Assembly (NCBI RefSeq): GCF_043290135.1
Contig: NC_134707.1
Span: 141,113,319 to 141,177,318, forward strand
Source: Rhipicephalus microplus
Lineage: Eukaryota > Arthropoda > Arachnida > Ixodida > Ixodidae
DNA length: 64,000 bases
Direction of reading: 5' to 3'
Every line of letters begins with the position of its first letter. Positions within the stretch are counted from its first letter, which is position 1. The notes under the pieces are model-generated. The model searched no databases. It was given only the letters and a program-made list of their open reading frames with translations, and was not told where the DNA came from. Position numbers and translations under genes: made by a program. This document shows, one piece after another, positions 47,350 to 57,122 of this stretch.

Positions 47350-48100
47350 TGGAATGTCTAGTTGCAAAGTTTCTAGTTGCGGACGTTCTAGCTGTGGAGT
47401 TTCTAGTTGCAGAGTTTCTAGTTGCGGGCGCTCTAGCTGTGCAGTTTCTAGTTGCAGAGTTTCTAGTGGCGTAGTTTCTAGTTGTGGAGTTTCTAGTTGT
47501 GGAGTTTTTAGTTGCGCAGTTTCTAGTTGTGGAGTTTCAAGTTGTGGAATTTATATGTGTGGAGTTTTCAGTTGTGGAGTTTAATGTTGTCGAGTTTCTA
47601 GTTGCAGAGTTTCCAGTAGTGGAGTTTCTAGTTGTGCAGTTTTTAGTTGTGGAGTCTCTAGTGTTTGAGTCTCTTGTTGTGGAATTTCAAGTTGTGGAGT
47701 TTCTAGGTGCGGAGTTTGTAGTTGCGGAGCGTCTGGTGGTGGAGTTTCTAGTTGTGGAGTTTCTAGTTGCAGAGTTTCTAGCTGTGGAGTTTCTAGTTGC
47801 GAAGTCTCTAGATGTGGAGTCTCTAGTTGTGGAGTTTCTAGTTGTGGAGTTTCTAGTTCTGGAGTTTCTAGTTGCAGAGTTTCTAGTTGCGAAGTCTGTC
47901 GTTTCGGAATCTCCAGTTGTAGAGTGTCTAGTCGTGGAGTTTCTGGTTGCGGAGTTTTCTAGTTGTGGGGTCTCTAGTTGTGGAGTTTCTAGTATCGAAG
48001 TGTCTAGTTATAGAGTTTCTAGTTGTAAAGTTTCTAGTTGTGGAGTTTCTAGTTGCGGAGTTTCTAGCTGTGGAGTTTCTAGCTGCGGAGTTTCTAGTTG
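47350..48100. repeat. Array module left of SINE copy 4
   Basis: At about 47350 the array jumps from the GTATGTCG..GGAATGTCTAG module directly into GTTGCAAAGTTTCTAGTTGCGGACG. This adjacency is not seen elsewhere and probably marks a recombination junction. The module then carries GCGGGCGCTC, GGAATTTATATGTGTGG (about 47547), AGTAGTGGAG, GGAGCGTCTGGTGGTGG and GTCTGTCGTTTCGGAATC, the same order as left of copies 2 and 3. It has four extra or changed units directly before the SINE (GTTGTAAAG, GTTGTGGAG, GTTGCGGAG, GCTGTGGAG). Confidence 0.75.
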
Positions 48101-48336
48101 ATTGATGATATGTGGGGTTTAACGTCTCAAAACCACCATAAGATTATGAGAGACGCCGTAGTGAAGGGCTCCGGAAATTTTGACCACCTTGGGTTCTTTA
48201 ACGTGCACCCAAATCTGAACACACCGGCCTACAACATTTCCGCCTCCATTGGAAATGCAGCCGCCGCTGGGATTCGAACCCACGACCTGCGGGTCAACTG
48301 CCGAGTACGTTAGCCACTTGACCACCGCAGCGGGGC
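48101..48336 (-). mobile_element. tRNA-derived SINE, copy 4 (short-linker form)
   Basis: This copy is 236 bp, 3 bp shorter than copies 1-3 because the CCGCC-rich linker has lost one triplet (GCAGCCGCCGCTGGG). Copies 4 and 5 share this deletion, AACCCACGACC instead of AACCCGCGACC, and AACTGCCGAG instead of AACAGCCGAG. Copy 4 keeps the copy 1-3 states ACCTTGGGTTC and CTGAACACACC in the body. Private changes are CATAAGATTATG and GTACGTTAGCC. The flanking repeats are AGTTTCTAGTTG (48089-48100) and AGTCTCTAGTTG (48337-48348), with one mismatch. Confidence 0.9.
48270..48316 (-). promoter_or_regulatory. Internal pol III promoter of SINE copy 4
   Basis: The B box is perfect (plus 48270-48280). The A-box region reads TGGCTAACGTAC on the minus strand (plus 48305-48316), with one change at position 8. 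Confidence 0.6.
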
Positions 48337-48337
48337 A

Positions 48338-51086
48338 GTCTCTAGTTGGGCAGTCTCTAGTTGTGCAGTCTCTTGCTGTAGAGTTTCTAGCTGTGGAGCT
48401 TCTAGTTGGGAAGTTTCTAGCTTTGGAGTTTCTAGTTGCGGAGTTTCTAGTTGCAGAGTTTCTAGTTGCGGACGTTCTAGCTGTGGAGTTTCTAGTTGCA
48501 GAGTTTCTAGTTGCGGGCGCTCTAGCTGTGCAGTTTCTAGTTGCAGAGTTTTTAGTCGCGTAGTTTCTAGTTGTGGAGTTTCTAGTTGTGGAGTTTGAAG
48601 TTGTGGAATTTATATGTGTGGAGTTTTCAGTTGTGCAGTTTAATGTTGTCGAGTTTCTAGTTGCAGAGTTTCCAGTAGTGGAGTTTCTAGTTGTGCAGTT
48701 TTTAGTTGTGGAGTCTCTAGTTAATGAGTCTCTTGTTGTGGAATTTCAAAATTTGGAGTTTCTAGTTGCGGAGTTTGTAGTTGCGGAGCGTCTGGTGGTG
48801 GAGTTTCTAGTTGTGGAGTTTCTAGTTGCGGAGTTTCTAGCTGTGTAGTTTCTAGTTGGGGAGTTTCTACCTATGTTTATAGTTGTGGATTTTCTTGTTG
48901 CAGAGTCTCTAGTTGCGGGCGCTCTAGCTGTGCAGTTTCTAGTTGCAGACTTTCTAGTGGCGTAGTTTCTTGTTGTGGAGTTTCTAGTTGTGGAGTTTTT
49001 AGTTGCACAGTTTCTAGTTGTGGAGTTTCAAGTTGTGGAATTTATATGTGTGGAGTTTTTAGTTGTGGAGTTTAATGTTGTCGAGTTTCTAGATGCAGAG
49101 TTTCCAGTAGTGGAGTTTCTAGTTGTGCAGTTTTTAGTTATGGAGTCTCTAGTTGTTGAGTCTCTTGTTGTGGAATTTCAAGTTGTGGAGTTTCTAGTGG
49201 CGGAGTTTGTAGTTGCAGAGCGTCTGGTGGTGGAGTTTCTAGTTGTGGAGTTTCTAGTTGCGGAGTTTCTAGCTTTGGAGTTTCTATTTGCGGAGTCTCT
49301 AGATGTGAAGTCTCTAGTTGGGGAGTTTCTAGTTGTGGAGTTTCTAGTTCTGGAGTTTCTAGCTGCAGAGTTTCTAGTTGCGAAGTCTGTCGTTGCGGAG
49401 TCTCAAGTTGTAGAGTGTCTAGTCGTGGAGTTTCTAGTTGCGGAGTTTTCTAGTTGTGGAGTCTCTAGTTGTGGAGTTTCTAGTTGCAGAGTTTCTAGTT
49501 GCGGAGTCTTTCATTGCGGTGTCTCAAGTTGTAGAGTGTCTAGTCGTGGAGTTTCTAGTTGCAGAGTTTTCTAGTTGAGGAGTCTCTAGTTGTGGAGTTT
49601 TTATTTGCGAAGTGTCTAGTTATGGAGTTTCTAGTTGTAAAGCTTTTAGTCGTGGAGTTACTAGTTGCGGAGTTTTCTAGTTGTGGAGTCACTAGTTGTG
49701 GAGTTTCTAGTTGTGGAGTTTCTTGTTGCGGAGTTTCTAGTTGCAGAGTTTCTATTTGCGGACGTTCTAGCTGTGGAGTTTCTAAATGCAGAGTTTCTAG
49801 TTGCATAGTTTCTAGTTGTAGAGTTTCTAGTTGTGGAGTTTTAGTTGCGGAGTTTCTAGTTGTGAAGATTCTAGTTGTGGAGTTTCTAGTTGTGGAGTTT
49901 CTAGTTGTGGAGTTTTTAGTTGCAGAGTTTCTAGTTGTGGAGTCTCTAATTGATGAGTTTCTGGTTGTGGAGTTTCTAGTTGTGGAGTTTGTAGTTGTAG
50001 AGTCTGTAGCTGTGGAGTTTCTAGTTGTGGAGTTCCTAGTTATGGAGTCTCGAGTTGTGGAGTTTCTAGTTGCGGAGTTTCTAAATGTGGAGTTTCTAGT
50101 TGTGGAATTTGTAGTTGTGGAGTATCTAGTTTTGGTGTTTGAAGTTGTGGAGTTTGTAGTTGGAGTTTCTAGGTGTGGAGTTTCTAGTTGTTGAGTTTCT
50201 AGTGGCCGAGTTTCTAGTTGCGAAGTCTCAAGTTGTGCAGTCTCTAGTTGTGGAGTTTCTAGTTGTGGAGTTTCAAGTTGTGGAGTTTCTTGGTGTAGAG
50301 TTTCTAGTTTTGAAGCTTCTAGTTGTGGATTTTCTAGTTGCGGAGTTTCTAGTAGCGGAGTTTCAAGTTGTGTAGTTTCTAGTTGGGGAGTTTCTACTTA
50401 AGTTTATAGTTGTGGATTTTCTTGTTGCAGAGTTTCTAGTTGCGGGCGCTCTAGCTGTGCAGTTTCTAGTTGCAGACTTTTTAGTGGCGTAGTTTTTAGT
50501 TGTGGAGTTTCTAGTTGTGGAGTTTTTAGTTGCTCCGTTTCTAGTTGTGGAGTTTCAAGTTGTGGAATTTATATGTGGAGTTTAATGTTGTCGAGTTTCT
50601 AGTTGCAGAGTTTCCAGTAGTGGAGTTTCTAGTTGTGCAGTGTTTAGTTGTGGAGTCTCTAGTTGTTGAGTCTCTTGTTGTGGAATTTCAAGTTGTGGAG
50701 TTTCTAGTTGCGGAGTTTGTAGTTGCGGAGCGTCTGGTGGTGGAGTTTCTAGTTGTGGAGTTTCTAGTTGCGGAGTTTCTAGCTGTGGAGTTTCTAGTTG
50801 CTTAGTCTCTAGATGTGGAGTCTCTAGTTGTGGAGTTTCTAGTTGTGGAGTTTCTAGTTCTGGAGTTTCTAGTTGAAGAGTTTCTAATTGCGAAGTCTCT
50901 AGTTGTAGAGTGTCTAGTCGTGGAGTTTCTAGTTGCGGAGTTTTCTAGTTGTGGAGTCTCTAGTTGTGGAGTTTCTAGTTGCGAAGTGTCTAGTTATAGA
51001 GTTTCTAGTTGTAAAGTTTCTAGTTGTGGAGTTTCTAGTTTCGGAGTTTCTAGCTGCGGAGTTTCTAGTTGCGGAGTCTCTAGTTG
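48338..51086. repeat. Satellite segment between SINE copies 4 and 5
   Basis: This is 2.75 kb of 15-bp array, no gene. It contains the GGAATTTATATGTGTGG marker twice in complete form (about 48606 and 49037), and a shortened GGAATTTATATGTGGAG form near 50567. A degenerate landmark TTCTACCTATGTTTATAG lies near 48867 in place of CTTAAG, and a normal CTTAAG near 50397. About 49.0-50.4 kb is repeated at about 51.7-53.1 kb (offset near 2,705). This is the shortest SINE-to-SINE distance here (2,986 bp start to start). Confidence 0.92.
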
Positions 51087-51322
51087 ATTGATGATATGTG
51101 GGGTTTAACGTCTCAAATCCACCATATGATTATGAGAGACGCCGTAGTGGAGGGCTCCGGAAAATTTGACCACCTGGGGTTCTTTAACGTGCACTCAAAT
51201 CTGATCACACCGGCCTACAACATTTCCGCCTCCATTGGAAATGCAGCCGCCGCTAGGATTCGAACCCACGACCTGCGGGTCAACTGCCGAGTACCATAGC
51301 CACTAGACCACCGCGGCGGGGC
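51087..51322 (-). mobile_element. tRNA-derived SINE, copy 5
   Basis: This copy is 236 bp. It shares the head variants of copy 4 (triplet deletion, CCCACGACC, AACTGCCGAG) but the body variants of copy 6 (ACCTGGGGTTC, CTGATCACACC, GTAGTGGAGGG). Private changes on the plus strand include CTCAAATCCACC, GGAAAATTTG, GCACTCAAAT, GCTAGGATTC, GTACCATAGCCACTAG and CCGCGGCGGGG, so it is the most diverged copy. Direct repeats AGTCTCTAGTTG are at 51075-51086 and 51323-51334. Confidence 0.9.
51256..51302 (-). promoter_or_regulatory. Internal pol III promoter of SINE copy 5
   Basis: The B box is perfect (plus 51256-51266). The A-box region reads TGGCTATGGTAC on the minus strand (plus 51291-51302), with one change. 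The internal TTTT seen in other copies at the CTCAAAACC site is lost (CTCAAATCC), but a new minus-strand TTTT arises from AAAA at 51161-51164. Confidence 0.6.
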
Positions 51323-51323
51323 A

Positions 51324-54300
51324 GTCTCTAGTTGTGCAGTCTCTAGTTGTGCAGTCTCTTGCTGTAGAGTTTCTAGCTGTGGAGCTTCTAGTTGGGAAGT
51401 TTCTAGCTTTGGAGTTTCTAGTTGCGGAGTTTCTAGTTGCAGAGTTTCTAGTTGCGGACGTTCTAGCTGTGGAGTTTCTAGTTGCAGAGTTTCTAGTTGC
51501 GGGCGCTCTAGCTGTGCAGTTTCTAGTTGCAGAGTTTCTAGTGGCGTAGTTTCTAGTTGTGGAGTTTCTAGTTGTGGAGTTTTTAGTTGCGCAGTTTCTA
51601 GTTGTGAAGTTTGAAGTTGTGGAATTTATATGTGTGGAGTTTTTAGTTGTGCAGTTTAATGTTGTCGAGTTTCTAGTTGCAGAGTTTCCAGTAGTGGAGT
51701 TTCTAGTTGTGCAGTTTTTAGTTGTGGAGTCTCTAGTTAATGAGTCTCTTGTTGTGGAATTTCAAGTTTTGGAGTTTCTAGTTGCGGAGTTTGTAGTTGC
51801 GGAGAGTCTGGTGGTGGAGTTTCTAGTTGTGGAGTTTCTAGCTGCGGAGTTTCTAGCTGTGGAGTTTCTAGTTGCGGAGTCTCTAGATGTGAAGTCTCTA
51901 GTTGGGGAGTTTCTAGTTGTGGAGTTTCTAGTTCTGGAGTTTCTAGCTGCAGAGTTTCTAGTTGCGAAGTCTGTCGTTGCGGAGTCTCAAGTTGTAGAGT
52001 GTCTAGTCGTGGAGTTTCTAGTTGCGGAGTTTTCTAGTTGTGGAGTCTCCAGTTGTGGAGTTTCTAGTTGCAGAGTTTCTAGTTGCGGAGCCTGTCGTTG
52101 CGGAGTCTCAATTTGTGGAGTGTCTAGTCGTGGAGTTTCTAGTTGCGAAGTTTTCTCGTTGTGGAGTTTCTAGTTGTGGAGTTTCTAGTTGCAGAGTTTC
52201 TAGTTGCGGAGTCTTTCATTGCGGAGTCTCAAGTTGTAGAGTGTCTAGTCGTGGAGTTTCTAGTTGCAGAGTTTTCTAGTTGAGGAGTCTCTAGTTGTGG
52301 AGTTTTTAGTTGCGAAGTGTCTAGTTATGGAGTTTCTAGTTGTAAAGTTTCTAGTCGTGGAGTTTCTAGTTACGGAGTTTTCTAGTTGTGGAGTCAATAG
52401 TTGTGGAGTTTCTAGTTGTGGAGTTTCTTGTTGCGGAGCTTCTAGTTGCAGAGTTTCTAGTTGCGGACGTTCTAGCTGTGGAGTTTCTAATTGCAGAGTT
52501 TCTAGTTGCATAGTTTCTAGTTGTAGAGTTTCTAGTTGTGGAGTTTTAGTTGCGGAGTTTCTAGTTGTGAAGATTCTAGTTGTAGAGTTTCTAGTTGTGG
52601 AGTTTCTAGTTGTGGAGTTTTTAGTTGCAGAGTTTCTACTTGTGGAGTCTCTAATTGTTGAGTTTCTGGTTGTGGAGTTTCTAGTTGTGGAGTTTGTAGT
52701 TTTAGAGTCTGTAGTTGTGGAGTTTCTAGTTGTGGAGTTCCTAGTTATGGAGTCTCAAGTTGTGGAGTTTCTAGTTGCGGAGTTTCTAAATGTGGAGTTT
52801 CTAGTTGTGGAATTTGTAGTTGTGGAGTATCTAGTTGCGGTGTTTAAAGTTGTGGAGTTTGTAGTTGGAGTTTCTAGGTGTGGAGTTTCTAGTTGTTGAG
52901 TTTCTAGTGGCCGAGTTTTTAGTTGCGAAGTCTCAAGTTGTGCAGTCTCTAGTTGTGGAGTTTCTAGTGGTGGAGTTTCAAGTTGTGGAGTTTCTTGTTG
53001 TAGAGTTTCTAGTTTTGAAGTTTCTAGTTGTGGATTTTCTAGTTGCGGAGTTTCTAGTAGCGGAGTTTCAAGTTGTGTAGTTTCTAGTTGGGGAGTTTCT
53101 ACTTAAGTTTATAGTTGTGGATTTTCTTGTTGCAGAGTTTCGAGTTGCAGAGTTTCAAGTTGTGGAGTTTCTAGTTGCGGAGTCTCTAGTTGTGGAGTTT
53201 CTAGTTGCGGAGTTTCTAGCTGTGGAGTTTCTAGTTGCGGAGTCTCTAGTTGTGCAGTCTCTAGTTGTGGAGTTTCTAGTTGCGGAGTTTCTAGTTGTGG
53301 AGTTTCTAGTTGTGGAGACTCTAGTTGTGGAGTTTCTAGTTGTGGAGTTTCTAGCTTTTGAGTTTCTAGTTGGAAGTTTCTAGTTGCGGAGTTTCTAGTT
53401 GCGGAATCTGCCGTTGCGGAGCCTCAAGTTGTGGAGTGTCTAATCGTGGAGTTTCTAGTTGAGGAGTTTTCTTTTTGTGGAGTCTCCAGTTGTGGAATTT
53501 CTAGTTGTAGAGTTTCTAGTTGCGGAGTTTCTAGTTGCGGAGTGTCTGGTGGTGGAGTTTCTAGTTCTGGAGTTTCTATTTGTGGAGTCTGTAGTTGTGG
53601 AATTTGTAGTTGTGGAGTATCTGGTTGTGGTGTTTCAAGTTGTGGAGTTTCTATTTGTGGAGTTTCTAGTTGTTGAGTTTCTAGTTGTGGAGTATTAGTT
53701 GCGGAGTTTCTAGTTGCGGAGTTTCTAGCTGTGGAGTTTCTAGTTGCACAGTCTCTAGTTGGCAGTCTCTAGTTGTGGAGTTTCTAGTTGTGGAGTTTCT
53801 AGCGGTGGAGTTTCTACTTGCGTAGTTTCTAGTTGCAGAGTTTCTAGTTACGGAGCCTGTCGTTGCGGAGTCTCAAGTTGTGGAGTGTCTAGTCGTGGAG
53901 TTTCTAGTTGCGAAGTTTTCTAGTTGCGGAGTCTCTAGTTGTGGAGTTTCTAGTTGTGGAATTGCTAGTTGCAGTGTTTCTAGTTGCGGAGACTTTCGTA
54001 GCGGAGTCGCAAGTTGTAGAGTGTCTAGTCGTGGAATTTCGAGTTGCAGAGTGTTCTAGTTGAGTCTCTAGTTGTGGAGTTTCTAGTTGCGAAGTGTCTA
54101 GTTATGGAGTTTCTAGTTGTAAAGTTTCTAGTTGTGGAGTTTCTAGTTGCAAGTTTCTAGCTGTGGAGTTTCTAGATGCGGAGTTTCTATTTGCAGAGTT
54201 TCTAGTTGCGGAGCCTGTCGTTGCAGAGTCTCAAGTTGTGGATTGTCTAGTCGTGGAGTTTCTAGTTGCGGAGTTTTCTAGTGTTGGAGTCTCTAGTTGT

Positions 54301-56883
54301 GGAGTTTCTAGTTGTGGAGTTTCTTGTTGCGGAGTTTCTAGTTGGAGAGTTTCTAGTCGCGGACGTTCTAGCTGTGGAGTTTCTAATTGCAGAGTTTCTA
54401 GTTGCATAGTTTCTAGTTGTAGAGTTTCTAGTTGTGGGGTTTTTAGTTGCGGAGTTTCTAGTTGTGAAGATTCTAGTGTTGAGCTTCTAGTTGTGGAGTT
54501 TATAGTTGTGGAGTTTTTAGTTGCAGAGTTTCTAGTTGTGGAGTCTCTAATTGTTGAGTCTCTTGTGGAATTTCTAGTTGTGGAGTTTCTAGTTGTGGAG
54601 TTTCTAGTTGCGGATTTTCTAGTTGCGGAGTATCTGGTGTTGGAGTTTCTAGTTGTGGAGTTTGTAATTGTGGAGTCTGTAGTTGTGGAGTTTCTAGTTG
54701 TGGAGTTCCTAGTTATAGAGTCTCAAGTTGTGGAGTTTCTAGTTGCGGAGTTTCTAGTTATGGAGTGTCTAGTTGTAAAGTTTCTAGTCGTGGAGTTTCT
54801 AGTTGCGGAGTTTTCTAGTTGTGGAGTCACTAGTTGTGGAGTTTCTAGTTGTGGAGTTTCTTGTTGCGGAGTTTTTAGTTGCAGAGTTTCTAGTTGCGGA
54901 CGTTCTAGCTGTGGAGTTTCTAGTGGCAGAGTTTCTAGTTGCATACTTTCTAGTTGTAGAGTTTCTAGTTGTGGAGTTTTAGTTGCGGAGTTTCTAGTTG
55001 TGAAGATTCTAGTTGTGGACTTTCTAGTTGTGGAGTTTCTAGTTGTGGAGTTTTTAGTTGCAGAGTTTCTAGTTGTGGAGTCTCTAATTGTTGAGTTTCT
55101 GGTTGTGGAGTTTCTAGTTGTGGAGTTTGTAGTTGTAGAGTCTGTAGTTGTGGAGTTTCTAGTTGTGGAGTTCCTAGTTATGGAGTCTCGAGTTGTGGAG
55201 TTTCTAGTTGCAGAGCTTCTAATTGTGGAGTTTCTAGTTGTGGAATTTGTAGTTGTGGAGTATCTAGTTGCGGTGTTTGAAGTTGTGGAGTTTGTAGTTG
55301 GAGTTTCTAGGTGTGGAGTTTCTAGTTGTTGAGTTTCTAGTTGTGGAGTTTCAAGTTGTAGAGTTTCTAGTTTTGAAGTTTCTAGTTGTGGATTTTCTAG
55401 TTGCGGAGTTTCTAGTTGCGGAGTTTCAAGTTGTGTAGTTTCTAGTTGGGGAGTTTCTACTTAAGTTTATAGTTGTAGATTTTCTTGTTGCAGAGTTTCG
55501 AGTCGCAGAGTTTCAAGTTGTGGAGATTCTAGTTGCGGAGTCTCTAGTTGTGGAGTTTCTAGTTGCGGAGTTTCTAGCTGTGGAGTTTCTAGTTGCGGAG
55601 TATCTAGTTGTGCAGTCTCTAGTTGTGGAGTTTCTAGTTGCGGAGTTTCTAGCTGTGGAGTTTCTAGTTCTGGAGACTCTAGTTGTGGAGTTTCTAGTTG
55701 TGGAGTTTCTAGCTTTTTAGTTTCAAGTTGGAAGTTTCTAGTTGCGGAGTTTCTAGTTGCGGAATCTGTCGTTGCGGAGTCTAAAGTTGAGGAGTGTCTA
55801 ATCGTGGAGTTTCTAGTTGCGGAGTTTTCTTTTTGTGGAGTCTCCAGTTGTGGAATTTCTAGTTGTAGAGTTTATAGTTGCGGAGTTTCTGGTTGCGGAG
55901 TGTCTGGTGGTGGAGTTTCTAGTTGCGAAGTTTTCCAGTTGTGGAGTCTCTAGTTGTGGAGTTTCTAGTTGTGGAGTTTCTAGTTGTGGAATTGCTAGTT
56001 GCAGAGTTTCTAGTTGCGGTGACTTTCGTTGCGGAGTCTCAAGTTGTAGAGTGTCTAGTCGTGGAGTTTCTAGTTGTTGAGTTTCTAGTGGCCGAGTTTC
56101 TAGTTGCGAAGTCTCAAGTTGTGCAGTCTCTAGTTGTGGAGTTTCTAGTTGTGGAGTTTCAAGTTGTGGAGTTTCTTGTTGTAGAGTTTCTAGTTTTGAA
56201 GTTTCTAGTTGTAGATTTTCTAGTTGCGGAGTTTCTAGTAGCGGAGTTTCAAGTTGTGTAGTTTCTAGTTGGGGAGTTTCTACTTAAGTTTATAGTTGTG
56301 GATTTTCTTGTTGCAGAGTTTCTAGTTGCGGGCGCTCTAGCTGTGCAGTTTCTAGTTGCAGACTTTCTAGTGGCGTAGTTTTTAGTTGTGGAGTTTCTAG
56401 TTGTGGAGTTTTTAGTTGCTCAGTTTCTAGTTGTGGAGTTTCAAGTTGTGGAATTTATATGTGTGGAGTTTTAGTTGTGGAGTTTAATGTTGTCGAGTTT
56501 CTAGTTGCAGAGTTTCCAGTAGTGGAGTTTCTAGTTGTGCAGTTTTTAGTTGTGGAGTCTCTAGTTGTTGAGTCTCTTGTTGTGGAATTTCAAGTTGTGG
56601 AGTTTCTAGTTGCGGAGTTTGTAGCTGCGGAGCGTCTGGTGGTGGAGTTTCTAGTTGTGGAGTTTCTAGTTGCGGAGTTTCTAGCTGTGGAGTTTCTAGT
56701 TGCTTAGTCTCTAGATGTGGAGTCTCTAGTTGTGGAGTTTCTAGTTGTGGAGTTTCTAGTTCTGGAGTTTCTAGTTGCAGAGTTTCTAGTTGCGAAGTCT
56801 CTAGTTGTAGAGTGTCTAGTCGTGGAGTTTCTAGTTGCGGAGTTTTCTAGTTGTGGAGTTTCTAGTTGCGGAGTCTCTAGTTG
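51324..56883. repeat. Satellite segment between SINE copies 5 and 6
   Basis: This is 5.6 kb of 15-bp array, no gene. About 51324-53700 recurs to the right of SINE copy 6 at an offset of 5,755 bp that falls to 5,650 bp after deletions there. About 53.85-55.0 kb is repeated at about 59.6-60.8 kb and 62.7-63.9 kb. The longest uninterrupted open stretch in the window (54094-55332, plus) lies here and is pure 15-mer repeat. CTTAAG landmarks lie near 53101, 55459 and 56284. The segment from about 56310 resembles the one from about 50430 and leads to SINE copy 6. Confidence 0.92.
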
Positions 56884-57122
56884 ATTGATGATATGTGGGG
56901 TTTAACGTCTCAAAACCAGCATATGATCATGAAAGACACCGTAGTGGAGGGCTCCGGAAATTTTGACCACCTGGGGTTCTTTAACGTGCACCCAAATCTG
57001 ATCACACCGGCCTACAACATTTCCGCCTCCATTGGAAATGCAGCCGCCGCCGCCGGGATTCGAACCCGCGACCTGCGGGTCAACAGCCGAGTACCTTAGC
57101 CACTTGACCACCGCAGCGGGGC
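56884..57122 (-). mobile_element. tRNA-derived SINE, copy 6
   Basis: This copy is 239 bp. Its head resembles copies 1-3 (full linker, CCCGCGACC, AACAGCCGAG), but its body resembles copy 5 (ACCTGGGGTTC, CTGATCACACC, GTAGTGGAGGG) and it shares GACCACCGCAG with copies 4 and 5. Private changes are CCAGCATATGATCATGAAAGACACC. Direct repeats AGTCTCTAGTTG are at 56872-56883 and 57123-57134. Confidence 0.9.
57056..57102 (-). promoter_or_regulatory. Internal pol III promoter of SINE copy 6
   Basis: The B box is perfect (plus 57056-57066) and TGGCTAAGGTAC is intact on the minus strand (plus 57091-57102). The direction is leftwards. Confidence 0.7.

Larger units (their letters stand above)
18351..48100. 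repeat. 30-kb SINE-free satellite segment
   Basis: This is 29.7 kb of 15-bp array with no gene and no SINE, the longest such interval here. To about 23.8 kb it is block A. From 22.6 to 33.7 kb it holds two almost identical 5,543-bp units. From 31.6 to 38.65 kb there is a 3.5-kb duplication that overlaps the previous one. At 42.1-43.0 kb there is a 462-bp tandem duplication. About 38.5-40.0 kb and 43.6-44.9 kb are again close to 10.0-11.3 kb. From about 47350 the order switches abruptly to the markers that normally flank the SINE (GCGGACGTTC, GCGGGCGCTC, GGAATTTATATGTGTGG), leading into SINE copy 4. Confidence 0.93.

Noticed and set aside
54094..55332. 412-codon open frame and other long plus- and minus-strand open frames
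   Set aside because: They are pure translations of the 15-bp unit. Four of six frames are open by construction, the frames overlap on both strands, and they change at every 16-mer. No non-repeat domain, signal peptide or gene context is present.
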